Origin: a virus
IMG/VR virus record: IMGVR_UViG_3300017735_000128
Location: 1 to 21,012 of that record
Reading direction: 5' to 3' (one strand)
Length of the DNA stretch: 21,012 nucleotides
A model generated the notes under the pieces. The model worked only from the letters and a program-made list of their open reading frames with translations, had not been told where the DNA came from and did no database searches. Both the position numbers and the translations under genes were made by a program. This document shows, in pieces, positions 15,515-21,012 of the stretch; the first letter of the stretch is position 1; the number at the start of each line of letters is the position of its first letter.

Positions 15515-15952
15515 TTATTTTCCTTTTGCTAATTGTGCTCCAAAGTAGAACTCTATTATCATAGTAGCCCAGCCAAAGATTTCATCCATCTTCAATACTG
15601 AACCAGCTTGTATTTCTATATACTCCACTATGTCTGGTGTAAACTGTATACCAAAAAAACTAAATCCTTCTATAGTGTTAGGTATTACTGTTGGTACATT
15701 AAAAAACACTGGAGCTACTTGTGTAAATATTATAAGTGCCAATATAACAAATATAATAACTCGTCTATTAAGTGCAGCCATTGGACTTTCTTTGTCTGCT
15801 CTGTCTCTTGCTTGGTTAATAGAATCATTGCGTGCTTGCAAGTTCTGTATCATTAACTTTTGATTTTCTGCTGCTGCTTGACTCTTTAGTGCAAACAACT
15901 TAGCAACAAAGCCCAGTGCTATTGGTGCTACGTTTGTTAAAAATGCTATCAT
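15515..15952 (-). CDS. membrane protein, holin-like candidate (145 residues)
   Basis: The chosen start is the ATG at 15950-15952, giving MIAFLTNVAPIALGF. A longer open frame reaches back to 16027 but would overlap the previous gene by about 80 bases; GAGG eight bases before 15952 and the ATGA coupling support the internal start. Hydrophobic segments lie at about residues 2-21, 65-88 and 127-141, split by a charged helix (QNLQARNDSINQARDRADKE). Three membrane spans with this spacing resemble the 3TM holins of gene-transfer agents and their relatives, though I do not see a clear match. The neighbouring XhlA-like gene supports a lysis role; there is no endolysin adjacent. Confidence 0.55.
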   Translation of the reverse strand: MIAFLTNVAPIALGFVAKLFALKSQAAAENQKLMIQNLQARNDSINQARDRADKESPMAALNRRVIIFVILALIIFTQVAPVFFNVPTVIPNTIEGFSFFGIQFTPDIVEYIEIQAGSVLKMDEIFGWATMIIEFYFGAQLAKGK

Positions 15953-16158
15953 ATTGCTAACCTCATTGCCTCTATAATCCCTACTTGTCCTATGATGTAC
16001 CAAGCAAATGCACCAAACACTCCCCATTTAATTTGCAGTAATGAAGTGTTAATCTTTTGTATACACAAATTAGTGTCATCAATCTTGCTAAACAGCTTTG
16101 CTATTTGGCCAGAGTGTTTGTCTAATTGTAATTGCATTCTACTAATCTCATCATTCAT
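15949..16158 (-). CDS. coiled-coil plus transmembrane protein, XhlA-like (69 residues)
   Basis: Residues 1-40 form a heptad-like helix (ISRMQLQLDKHSGQIAKLFS) and residues 46-66 a hydrophobic helix (WGVFGAFAWYIIGQVGIIE). Short coil-plus-C-terminal-TM proteins of this layout include the XhlA-type lysis proteins of Bacillus phages and many uncharacterised phage membrane proteins. It overlaps both neighbours by four bases, the holin-like gene downstream and the 42-residue basic gene upstream. Topology is clear; the lysis role is inference. Confidence 0.6.
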   Translation of the reverse strand: MNDEISRMQLQLDKHSGQIAKLFSKIDDTNLCIQKINTSLLQIKWGVFGAFAWYIIGQVGIIEAMRLAI

Positions 16159-16283
16159 TTCTTTTTGAATCCTCTTTTCATATTAGCATAGGCTTTCTTA
16201 CTGATAGTAGATTTCTTTTTACTTCTACTTGTGCCAGCTTTTTTCCTAGCGTTTATGTTTGCGTACAGTCCTCGTCTAGCCAT
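16155..16283 (-). CDS. 42-residue polybasic protein
   Basis: An ATG at 16281-16283, overlapping the previous stop (TAATG), encodes MARRGLYANINARKKAG and then SRSKKKSTISKKAYANM. Sixteen of 42 residues are K or R and none is acidic. This short ARRGLYANI-type protein is familiar from marine phages but has no proven role. The composition suggests binding to nucleic acid, for example helping DNA packing. It ends at TGA 16155-16157, overlapping the start of the coiled-coil gene. It has no separate ribosome site, so coupling to the 85-residue gene is likely. Confidence 0.7.
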   Translation of the reverse strand: MARRGLYANINARKKAGTSRSKKKSTISKKAYANMKRGFKKK

Positions 16284-16540
16284 TACCACTTCACCTTGTT
16301 AGCCCAGTAAGCAGCAGACATCTTACCTTTTTTTATATTCTTAGCGTGTCTCGCTTTAAATGATGCTGACCTTTTGGTAGCGGTTCTGTCACCAGAAACT
16401 CCTTGTTGTCCAAATCTAATGGTCTTTACTTTACCACCTTCTTTGGCTACAACAACATGGCTTTTAGTTTTGTGACTAGGTGTACGCTTTGGTTTATTAT
16501 ACCCAGAGACACCTGCTTTTTTTAATCGTGCATCTGCCAT
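16283..16540 (-). CDS. DUF6321-type basic protein (85 residues)
   Basis: The sequence contains GVSGYNKPKRTPSHKTKSH, then VVVAKEGGKVKTIRFGQQGV, and ends SAAYWANKVKW. This is the pattern I recognise as DUF6321, a small family widespread in marine phages with no known function. About 23 of 85 residues are K or R against three acidic residues. It shares TAATG overlaps with both neighbours (24-residue gene before, 42-residue gene after), giving a three-gene basic cluster. Nucleic-acid contact in the virion is plausible from charge only. Confidence 0.75.
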   Translation of the reverse strand: MADARLKKAGVSGYNKPKRTPSHKTKSHVVVAKEGGKVKTIRFGQQGVSGDRTATKRSASFKARHAKNIKKGKMSAAYWANKVKW

Positions 16541-16614
16541 TATTTCTTTTTAACTGGTCTTTTAACTGGTGGTCTTCCTCTTTTTCTTCCGTAAGTTCCC
16601 GGTCCTTGTGGCAT
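16540..16614 (-). CDS. 24-residue AT-hook-like basic peptide
   Basis: ATG at 16612-16614 encodes MPQGPGTYGRKRGRPPVKRP and a KKK-type end; nine of 24 residues are basic and none is acidic. RKRGRPPVKRP contains the GRP core, flanked by basic residues, that defines the AT-hook, which binds the minor groove of AT-rich DNA. TTAGGAGAATAAT before the ATG is a strong ribosome site formed across the stop of the 183-residue gene. It couples to the DUF6321 gene through TAATG. Such a short ORF would often be overlooked; the ribosome site, gap-fit and familiar sequence support it. Confidence 0.65.
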   Translation of the reverse strand: MPQGPGTYGRKRGRPPVKRPVKKK

Positions 16615-16627
16615 ATTATTCTCCTAA
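16609..16627 (-). repeat. 19-nt translation-start repeat, copy 1
   Basis: On the minus strand TTAGGAGAATAATATGCCA is identical to copy 2 at 20010-20028. It joins the TAG stop of the upstream gene, the Shine-Dalgarno AGGAG and the ATG of the 24-residue gene. Confidence 0.85.
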
Positions 16628-17175
16628 TTTGCTAGTGGGTTATCTAAAGCTCTTTGTAGTCTTGTGTTAAGTCTATCTTCTACATCTTTAATTTTTCTAT
16701 CTGTATCAGAATAAAGAGCATCTCTTCTCTGGTCAAACCTTGTGTCAGCGTTGTCAATCATTGTTGCTAAGTTTTCTTTTTGTTTTTGCAACTTAGTTTC
16801 TACATCATTAACAATACTTTCAAGGTGTCTCATGTCTTCTCTAACATCCTTTTTTACTTCTTTCACATATGTAATCTGTTCATCAACATTTGCTTTAATC
16901 AAGTCTAGTTCTTCTTTAAACAAATCAATCTCTTTACTAACAAACTCCATATGTGTATTTACTGTAGACATATGCTCGTTTATAACTGCCAAGTCTTTTT
17001 CTATGCCTGACAAATCGGGTGCAATGTAAGAATCTATTTTGGCTTCCATGTCTAGGTATCTTTGGTACACTTCAAATCCGCCCCAAGCACCACCTAATAC
17101 TGTACCAATTAAAGGAATGATTAATAGTAACTTACTACCACCTACTTTAATCCCACCGTATTCTACTTCTGCCAT
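16624..17175 (-). CDS. membrane-anchored coiled-coil protein (183 residues)
   Basis: Residues 16-36 (LLLIIPLIGTVLGGAWGGFE region) form one transmembrane helix, and residues 50-175 form a long charged coiled coil (for example IEKDLAVINEHMSTVNTHM and LESIVNDVETKLQKQKEN) ending in a basic NTRLQRALDNPLAN. The predicted form is an inner-membrane anchor with a long rod. Length and layout resemble i-spanin or tail-fibre chaperone-like rods, but neither is proven. The gene starts 13 bases inside the nidogen-like gene, so the rod and the two secreted proteins upstream are made as a set and may act together at the envelope. Confidence 0.65.
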   Translation of the reverse strand: MAEVEYGGIKVGGSKLLLIIPLIGTVLGGAWGGFEVYQRYLDMEAKIDSYIAPDLSGIEKDLAVINEHMSTVNTHMEFVSKEIDLFKEELDLIKANVDEQITYVKEVKKDVREDMRHLESIVNDVETKLQKQKENLATMIDNADTRFDQRRDALYSDTDRKIKDVEDRLNTRLQRALDNPLAN

Positions 17176-18635
17176 TGCAAGTCCATTAATTTATTATGTA
17201 GTATTTCGTTAGCCAAACCGTTTCTTAATCCTCTTTGATTGTCTGGTATATCCTTGTCTAAATATATACCTTTGTCTTTATAAAACACACCATCAATAAG
17301 TAGTTGTGTGTTGTAGCTGTCAAATCCAGCATTAAAGTTTAAGAGTGCAAGTATTAGGCTTTGTAGTTTTTGTTGTTCTTCTAGTGATGCAGCTTCGCCC
17401 ATTTCTACTGCAAGATTCTTTAGCTTGTTACCTATAATCTCACGCATCTTTTCTTTCTTACTAGCCTCTTTCTTTTTCTGTACTAGCTTGGGCTCTTCTA
17501 CAACTTCTACTACCGCCTCTTGTTCTGGCTCTTCTTCTGTTTGTTCTTCTTGTATGGTGTCTTCTTCTGGCTCTGGCTCATCAAGTTCCTCTTCTATTGG
17601 TTCTTCTAAAGGTTCTTCTTCTAACTCTGGCTCTAGGAATTCTTCTAACTCTGCTTCTATTTCCTCTATTAATTCTTCTTGTGCTATTTCCTCAAACAAG
17701 TCTTCCATCTCTGGTATGGCTTCTTCTATGGTTGTGGAAATTAATGTGTAGTCATCCAACGGTTCTATTTCTATTACTTGAAAAACCTCTGGCTCTTCCA
17801 AGACGTATATTGATTCAGTATCTTCCTCATCAGCTTCCCAAACTTCTGGTACATCTTCCTCAACATATTCATCTATGTAAGCATCACTCCATCCATCACA
17901 ACCGTAATCGTACAGAGGGTCCAATGCACATTGTTGATTATACACATTATCAGCATAGACTTGTGGGTAGTATAAACAACTGATATGACTGTCTGGTATT
18001 ACACTGCATACACTCTCTCCGTTTGCTATTTCTACTGGGTCATCTTCTGCACTGTTCCAAAAGATTGCTCCGTTAGTAGGGTGGTTATAGAACCATTGTT
18101 CATACTCACCTAAACTTAAATCTCCAACTACTGCTACTGTTACTGCGTGGTTATTTATTTGTACCTGTTCATAGTTTACATCTATGTTACCCATTGGGTA
18201 TATTGTCAGGTCAAATGTATTACTTGTATCTCTGTTGTAATACTCTGACAAGTTTTCCCACATATACTTCTGGAATGTAGAATCACCTTGTGTATAAAAC
18301 TTACCAATACCTGTGTCTATTAAATCAGTATGCCATGGCATTATAGTGTAGTTAAACCTTACACCTGTTGCTCCACTACTAAAATCTTGTCCAGAACAAC
18401 ACAACCCATCATGTACATAACCAGTACCGGGTACATCAAGAGGGTCAAGAAACCCCACAACACCGTTACTAAACATAAAGCTAGTGACATAACTATTTCC
18501 ATAAAAAGGAAAAGTAAAGTCAAGAGGTACTTCCACCCAACCATCATCTGCTATCTGATGCTCAATTATCTCTGGGTCAGATAACGAGAACAGCGAGAAG
18601 GATAACGCCAAGAATGCCACTAACCAATTTCTCAA
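17163..18635 (-). CDS. secreted nidogen-like protein with Glu-rich linker (490 residues, TTG start)
   Basis: Start is TTG at 18633-18635: GAGGAG lies seven bases upstream and the first 18 residues (MRNWLVAFLALSFSLFSL) form a signal peptide. Residues 28-205 look like a NIDO-type beta domain: PLDFTFPFYGNSYVTSFMFSNG, then FDLTIYPMGNIDVNYEQVQI, features of nidogen-like extracellular domains. Six cysteines (C79, C80, C210, C220, C236, C246) could form disulfides. Residues 259-382 are a Glu/Pro-rich linker. Residues 385-490 form a basic helical then compact end (NTQLLIDGVFYKDKGIYLD). It overlaps the 198-residue gene by 59 bases and the 183-residue gene by 13. Likely exported; whether it ends in the virion or host envelope is open. 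Confidence 0.6.
   Translation of the reverse strand: MRNWLVAFLALSFSLFSLSDPEIIEHQIADDGWVEVPLDFTFPFYGNSYVTSFMFSNGVVGFLDPLDVPGTGYVHDGLCCSGQDFSSGATGVRFNYTIMPWHTDLIDTGIGKFYTQGDSTFQKYMWENLSEYYNRDTSNTFDLTIYPMGNIDVNYEQVQINNHAVTVAVVGDLSLGEYEQWFYNHPTNGAIFWNSAEDDPVEIANGESVCSVIPDSHISCLYYPQVYADNVYNQQCALDPLYDYGCDGWSDAYIDEYVEEDVPEVWEADEEDTESIYVLEEPEVFQVIEIEPLDDYTLISTTIEEAIPEMEDLFEEIAQEELIEEIEAELEEFLEPELEEEPLEEPIEEELDEPEPEEDTIQEEQTEEEPEQEAVVEVVEEPKLVQKKKEASKKEKMREIIGNKLKNLAVEMGEAASLEEQQKLQSLILALLNFNAGFDSYNTQLLIDGVFYKDKGIYLDKDIPDNQRGLRNGLANEILHNKLMDLQWQK
17490..17861 (-). repeat. low-complexity GAA/GAG-rich tract (Glu-rich linker)
   Basis: On the plus strand this tract is dense in CTT, TCT and TTC triplets; on the minus strand it encodes the Glu/Pro-rich linker (about residues 259-382) of the secreted nidogen-like protein, with motifs such as EEPLEEPIEEELDEPEPE. 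It is a simple-sequence region prone to length variation, not a mobile element. Confidence 0.7.
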
Positions 18636-19173
18636 GGAATACTCCTCTATTCATATTAGAAGCAGGTGGTTTAGGTGGAATCTTTTTAGGATTCAATCTC
18701 CATTCTGCTGTTGCTTCTTGTCCTATTAACCCTTCACCAGTTACAGGATTATTTATCGGGCAGGGGGTTCCTGCAAATTTCATTGCATCAAACACGCTTC
18801 TCGTTTGACACATTAAAGCAACTGCTGCTACCTTCATACCCATATCATATAATACTTTAGCGTTCTTTAATCTCATACAGTTCTCATCTGAGTAAGCCTG
18901 TCCTGTACTAATACCTAGTATCTGTGTCTGTACTGCTCCACTAACACCTACCATACATAAGTCACTATTACTTGCGTTAATGCTCGGACTAATTGCACTA
19001 GGTGGGTTAGTCCTAACTGTACTTTTACTGTCTGTACTTGTTGTTACTGTACTATTACTTGTACTATTTGTAACAATTGGGTCAGCAGCGTTTACAACAT
19101 TAATAGGTGTAAACAACATAATAGCTGTTAATAATATCCCTATAAATAAACCTAATGCTTTTTCTTTTATCAT
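18577..19173 (-). CDS. secreted Ser/Thr-rich protein with C-terminal membrane anchor (198 residues)
   Basis: A signal peptide (IKEKALGLFIGILLTAIMLF to NVVNA) with likely cleavage near residue 29 is followed by a Ser/Thr/Asn-rich linker (residues 33-70, TNSTSNSTVTTSTDSKS). Four cysteines (C73, C99, C122, C138) may form two disulfides around a helical region (KNAKVLYDMGMKVAAVALMC). The C-terminal helix at about 180-198 (GILGVILLAVLVI) would anchor it in a membrane. The protein is small for a tail part and looks like an envelope factor. It overlaps the oxygenase stop by four bases and the nidogen-like gene by 59 bases, in a different frame. No family is recognised. Confidence 0.6.
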   Translation of the reverse strand: MIKEKALGLFIGILLTAIMLFTPINVVNAADPIVTNSTSNSTVTTSTDSKSTVRTNPPSAISPSINASNSDLCMVGVSGAVQTQILGISTGQAYSDENCMRLKNAKVLYDMGMKVAAVALMCQTRSVFDAMKFAGTPCPINNPVTGEGLIGQEATAEWRLNPKKIPPKPPASNMNRGVFLEKLVSGILGVILLAVLVI

Positions 19174-19727
19174 AAAAACCTATTTCCAACAAACCAAGTA
19201 ACTAACGAATATCTAGTTCCTTTTGTTACTTTATGTACTTTATGTAAATAATAGCTTGGAAAAAAAATTAAAGTTCCTTTTGTAGGTTTAATCCTTCCTT
19301 CCTCACAAACAGATTTGTGTAATTCAAAATCCCCACCTTCAAAATTATCATTTAACCAAAGTACCATAGATATTTTTCTAACTTTGTCTTTTAAAAGAGT
19401 TGCGTTTGAATCTATTTTATTATGACCATCTCCATCTATATGCCAGTCATAATGCCCTTGTCCTTCTTTGTATCTACCTAATTGAAAGTTTTCACAAGCA
19501 TCAATTTCAAAATGCCAACCTGCTTGTTGATTTGCTCTATCTAAATACGGAAAGAATAATTCATACAATTCTTTTTCTCTAGACCAAGCAACATCCGTAA
19601 CTCTAATTTTGCTATCAACATCACCTTTGTTTACAGTTCCGTTTTGAAAAGAATCAAAACAATTAAATATTCTTTTTATTTGGTCAGTATTTAATTCTTT
19701 TTCATACTGCCAATAACTATAACTCAT
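19170..19727 (-). CDS. 2OG-Fe(II) oxygenase, PKHD/PiuC-like (185 residues)
   Basis: The Fe(II)/2-oxoglutarate site is complete: YDWHIDGDG gives H96-x-D98, LHKVHKVTKGTR gives H162 and R172, and FEGGDFEL with FFPSYYLH (about 129-163) matches the beta-helix core. The pattern resembles PKHD-type hydroxylases such as PiuC/YbiX more than the other two oxygenases here. These enzymes use O2 and 2-oxoglutarate to hydroxylate a protein or small substrate; the target cannot be read from sequence. Its ATG follows the previous stop directly with no Shine-Dalgarno site, and its AT content is higher than neighbours. The stop overlaps the secreted 198-residue gene. Confidence 0.88.
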   Translation of the reverse strand: MSYSYWQYEKELNTDQIKRIFNCFDSFQNGTVNKGDVDSKIRVTDVAWSREKELYELFFPYLDRANQQAGWHFEIDACENFQLGRYKEGQGHYDWHIDGDGHNKIDSNATLLKDKVRKISMVLWLNDNFEGGDFELHKSVCEEGRIKPTKGTLIFFPSYYLHKVHKVTKGTRYSLVTWFVGNRFL

Positions 19728-20015
19728 TTATGTTTTTGGTATATCGTCTTTAACCTTTTGTATTTTTGCAGCCATAGTTGAACTAAAATGTCCTTGAGCA
19801 AACAAATCATCTAACTGGTCGCCTATATCTGGATAAGCTAATTTTCTTTTATGTTTATATGTTCTTTCGTCAACCCAATTAGTACCATTATGTGTAGAGC
19901 CTATTCTAGCTATACCAGATATTTCTCTAGCAGTTTGTCCATCAGGCACATCTGCCTCAGTAGTCCAAACACCACTAATTGCTACTCCATCACTATTACA
20001 TCCTAAATATGGCAT
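19728..20015 (-). CDS. YPDIGDQLD-motif phage protein (95 residues)
   Basis: The C-terminal part contains KRKLAYPDIGDQLDDLFAQG and then MAAKIQKVKDDIPKT. The YPxIGDQLD segment is widespread in marine phages and lies mostly beside tail-fibre or tail-tip genes, as I recall. The N-terminal half (SDGVAISGVWTTEADV) is beta-like. The start has the strong TTAGGAGAATAAT site shared exactly with the 24-residue peptide gene. Located between two oxygenases, its base composition is closer to the structural genes than to them, so it probably belongs to the phage core. A tail role is likely; the exact one is not known. Confidence 0.65.
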   Translation of the reverse strand: MPYLGCNSDGVAISGVWTTEADVPDGQTAREISGIARIGSTHNGTNWVDERTYKHKRKLAYPDIGDQLDDLFAQGHFSSTMAAKIQKVKDDIPKT

Positions 20016-20028
20016 ATTATTCTCCTAA
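20010..20028 (-). repeat. 19-nt translation-start repeat, copy 2
   Basis: Identical on the minus strand to the sequence at 16609-16627 (TTAGGAGAATAATATGCCA); again it spans a TAG stop, a Shine-Dalgarno site and an ATG, here of the 95-residue gene. Confidence 0.85.
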
Positions 20029-20582
20029 CAATAAATCCAACCTGTTGCTATATATTTTGTTCCTTTTTCAATCATATTACCTCTATGTATGTGTGTGTAA
20101 TATGCAGGAAAAATAACTAATTTACCCATCTCTGGTTTTATATTTTTCTTTTGAAACAACATTTGTGTTTCACCACCTTTATAATTATCGTTCAAATAAA
20201 CTATAAAAGTCATTGCTCTATCTGATGTTTCCCTACTTGATGCTTCACAATGCCAAGTGCTATATTGTTCGCACATATCTGCAATGCTTCGTTGTACTAA
20301 AAAATCTTTACACCACAAACCATCATTGAACATTTTTTGTAGATTATATTTTTGTACATAACTGTCTAACCCTTCTTCAATAAATCCAAAAAACTCTTTA
20401 GACAATTCTGTGTTTCGCATATTAGCATCATCTATTGAAGCTAAGTTTGTTTGGTTATCTCGTCTTACGCTGTCATGTCTTGTTCTTACACAACCCATTT
20501 CAGATAAGTTTTCAAACGCATCTATTGTTTTTTGACAAAACTCTGCACCTATTCTTTTAGGATGTTCGTATATTAAATCCAT
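20025..20582 (-). CDS. 2OG-Fe(II) oxygenase with HxE...H...K site (185 residues)
   Basis: The motif order is that of a 2OG-Fe(II) oxygenase: STWHCEASSRE gives H111-x-E113 in place of HxD, YLNDNYKGGETQM gives the conserved glycine turn, FPAYYTHIHRGN gives H164, and GTKYIATGW gives K176 where Arg binds 2-oxoglutarate in many relatives. Glu is known in some families as the acidic ligand, and collagen-type prolyl hydroxylases use Lys for 2-oxoglutarate. WHxE with THxHRG is, to my recollection, a recurrent phage subfamily. It starts in the previous stop (TAATG) without a ribosome site and ends in the ribosome site of the 95-residue gene. Function and substrate are unknown. Confidence 0.85.
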   Translation of the reverse strand: MDLIYEHPKRIGAEFCQKTIDAFENLSEMGCVRTRHDSVRRDNQTNLASIDDANMRNTELSKEFFGFIEEGLDSYVQKYNLQKMFNDGLWCKDFLVQRSIADMCEQYSTWHCEASSRETSDRAMTFIVYLNDNYKGGETQMLFQKKNIKPEMGKLVIFPAYYTHIHRGNMIEKGTKYIATGWIYC

Positions 20583-21012
20583 TATTTGTAATTTATATTT
20601 AAAACAATCCTAGTATCTTTGTCTGTTTGTGCTACTGATGTATGTAAAACATCATCATTAAATTTTAACACTCTATTCTTTTTGCTTTTAACCTTAGTTC
20701 CATCTTCGAGCAAGGTATATCCATTGTTATTATCAAAATACAAAATTGCTATTTTTATGTCTTTATCAACTTGATTGTCGTAATGCCAACCACCAACAGT
20801 TTTTTTATTTGTATTAAATATTAAATTTGCTTTTGCTCTATATATTTCTTTAGCATTTAATTTATCAAACAACTCATCTAATTCTTTTAACCATATACTT
20901 TTTGCTTTATGATTAACAAATATATGACTCATTTGTTTATTCTTATTACTTGACTTATAACCTGCAATTGGTGATTTAATATTACAACTTACAATTGTTG
21001 ATAAATACCACG
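20582..21012 (-). CDS. 2OG-Fe(II) oxygenase, 5'-truncated at window edge
   Basis: The frame is open from the window edge (first full codon at 21010) to a TAA at 20582-20584. An ATG lies at 20930-20932, but no ribosome site precedes it and the residues upstream (WYLSTIVS, then NIKSPIAGYK) look like real coding, so the gene probably begins outside the window. Motifs: GGWHYDN for the H-x-D, VLKFNDDVLHTSV for the second histidine, and KDTRIVLNINYK with the Arg that binds 2-oxoglutarate. The double-stranded beta-helix core is recognisable (IAILYFDNNNGYTLL). It is the third oxygenase in this segment and its base composition is the most AT-rich, about 26% G+C in the rows I counted. Substrate unknown. 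Confidence 0.75.
   Translation of the reverse strand, partial: WYLSTIVSCNIKSPIAGYKSSNKNKQMSHIFVNHKAKSIWLKELDELFDKLNAKEIYRAKANLIFNTNKKTVGGWHYDNQVDKDIKIAILYFDNNNGYTLLEDGTKVKSKKNRVLKFNDDVLHTSVAQTDKDTRIVLNINYK

Noticed and set aside
15953-16027. 25-codon N-terminal extension of the holin-like gene
   Set aside because: It would overlap the coiled-coil gene by about 80 bases; the ATG at 15950-15952 has GAGG eight bases upstream and ATGA coupling, and the extension contains no hydrophobic or conserved-looking segment.
17425-17983. Plus-strand Ser-rich and Leu-rich open frames
   Set aside because: They are antisense readings of the GAA/GAG-rich linker; low complexity of the opposite strand explains them.
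20930-20932. ATG as the true start of the right-most oxygenase
   Set aside because: No ribosome site precedes it, and the open frame continues to the window edge with residues that look like the N-terminal part of the same family.
1-21012. tRNA genes, insertion sequences, T7-like RNA polymerase promoters
   Set aside because: No cloverleaf ending in CCA, no transposase, no terminal inverted repeats and no recurring promoter-like motif was seen by eye.

Overview
This is a window of an AT-rich tailed-phage genome, most likely a marine short-tailed (podovirus-type) phage resembling the HMO-2011-type phages of SAR116/SAR11 bacteria. The assignment rests on remembered family resemblance, not a search: a monomeric adenosylcobalamin-dependent ribonucleotide reductase, a DUF3310 protein, a Cas4-like exonuclease and a RusA resolvase on one strand, and on the other a large virion/tail block with several 2OG-Fe(II) oxygenases. 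Nothing cellular (rRNA, tRNA, IS element, CRISPR) is visible. Genes are packed almost end to end with 4-nt overlaps and strong Shine-Dalgarno sites, and no gap exceeds 300 bases.

Left block (1-4700, + strand): nucleotide and DNA metabolism. In order: the tail end of a DUF3310 protein, a Cas4/RecB-like exonuclease with a 4-cysteine Fe-S signature (GTG start), two small proteins, class II ribonucleotide reductase, a run of very small membrane-associated or basic proteins including a lipoprotein, a RusA-type Holliday-junction resolvase and a PD-(D/E)XK-like nuclease. Together they would supply dNTPs (degradation of host DNA plus ribonucleotide reduction) and process replication and recombination intermediates.

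Right block (4672-21012, - strand, transcribed right to left): the late operon. From its upstream (right) end: a partial 2OG-Fe(II) oxygenase, a second oxygenase, a small YPDIGDQLD-motif protein, a third oxygenase, two secreted proteins in overlapping frames (one Ser/Thr-rich with a C-terminal membrane anchor, one nidogen-like with a long Glu-rich linker), a membrane-anchored coiled-coil protein, three tiny basic proteins (one AT-hook-like), two small membrane proteins that could be lysis factors, a tail-appendage protein, and a series of virion proteins ending in a 1115-residue probable ejection protein and a hidden 50-residue gene. The two blocks converge near 4672-4700 with a tail-to-tail overlap and no obvious terminator hairpin. 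Terminase, portal and major capsid genes are not seen and probably lie outside the window; no endolysin is recognisable.

Most distinctive: the oxygenase genes, which are AT-richer than their surroundings and lack Shine-Dalgarno sites (cargo-like); the overlapping secreted pair; and the AT-hook-like mini-protein within a trio of polybasic peptides.
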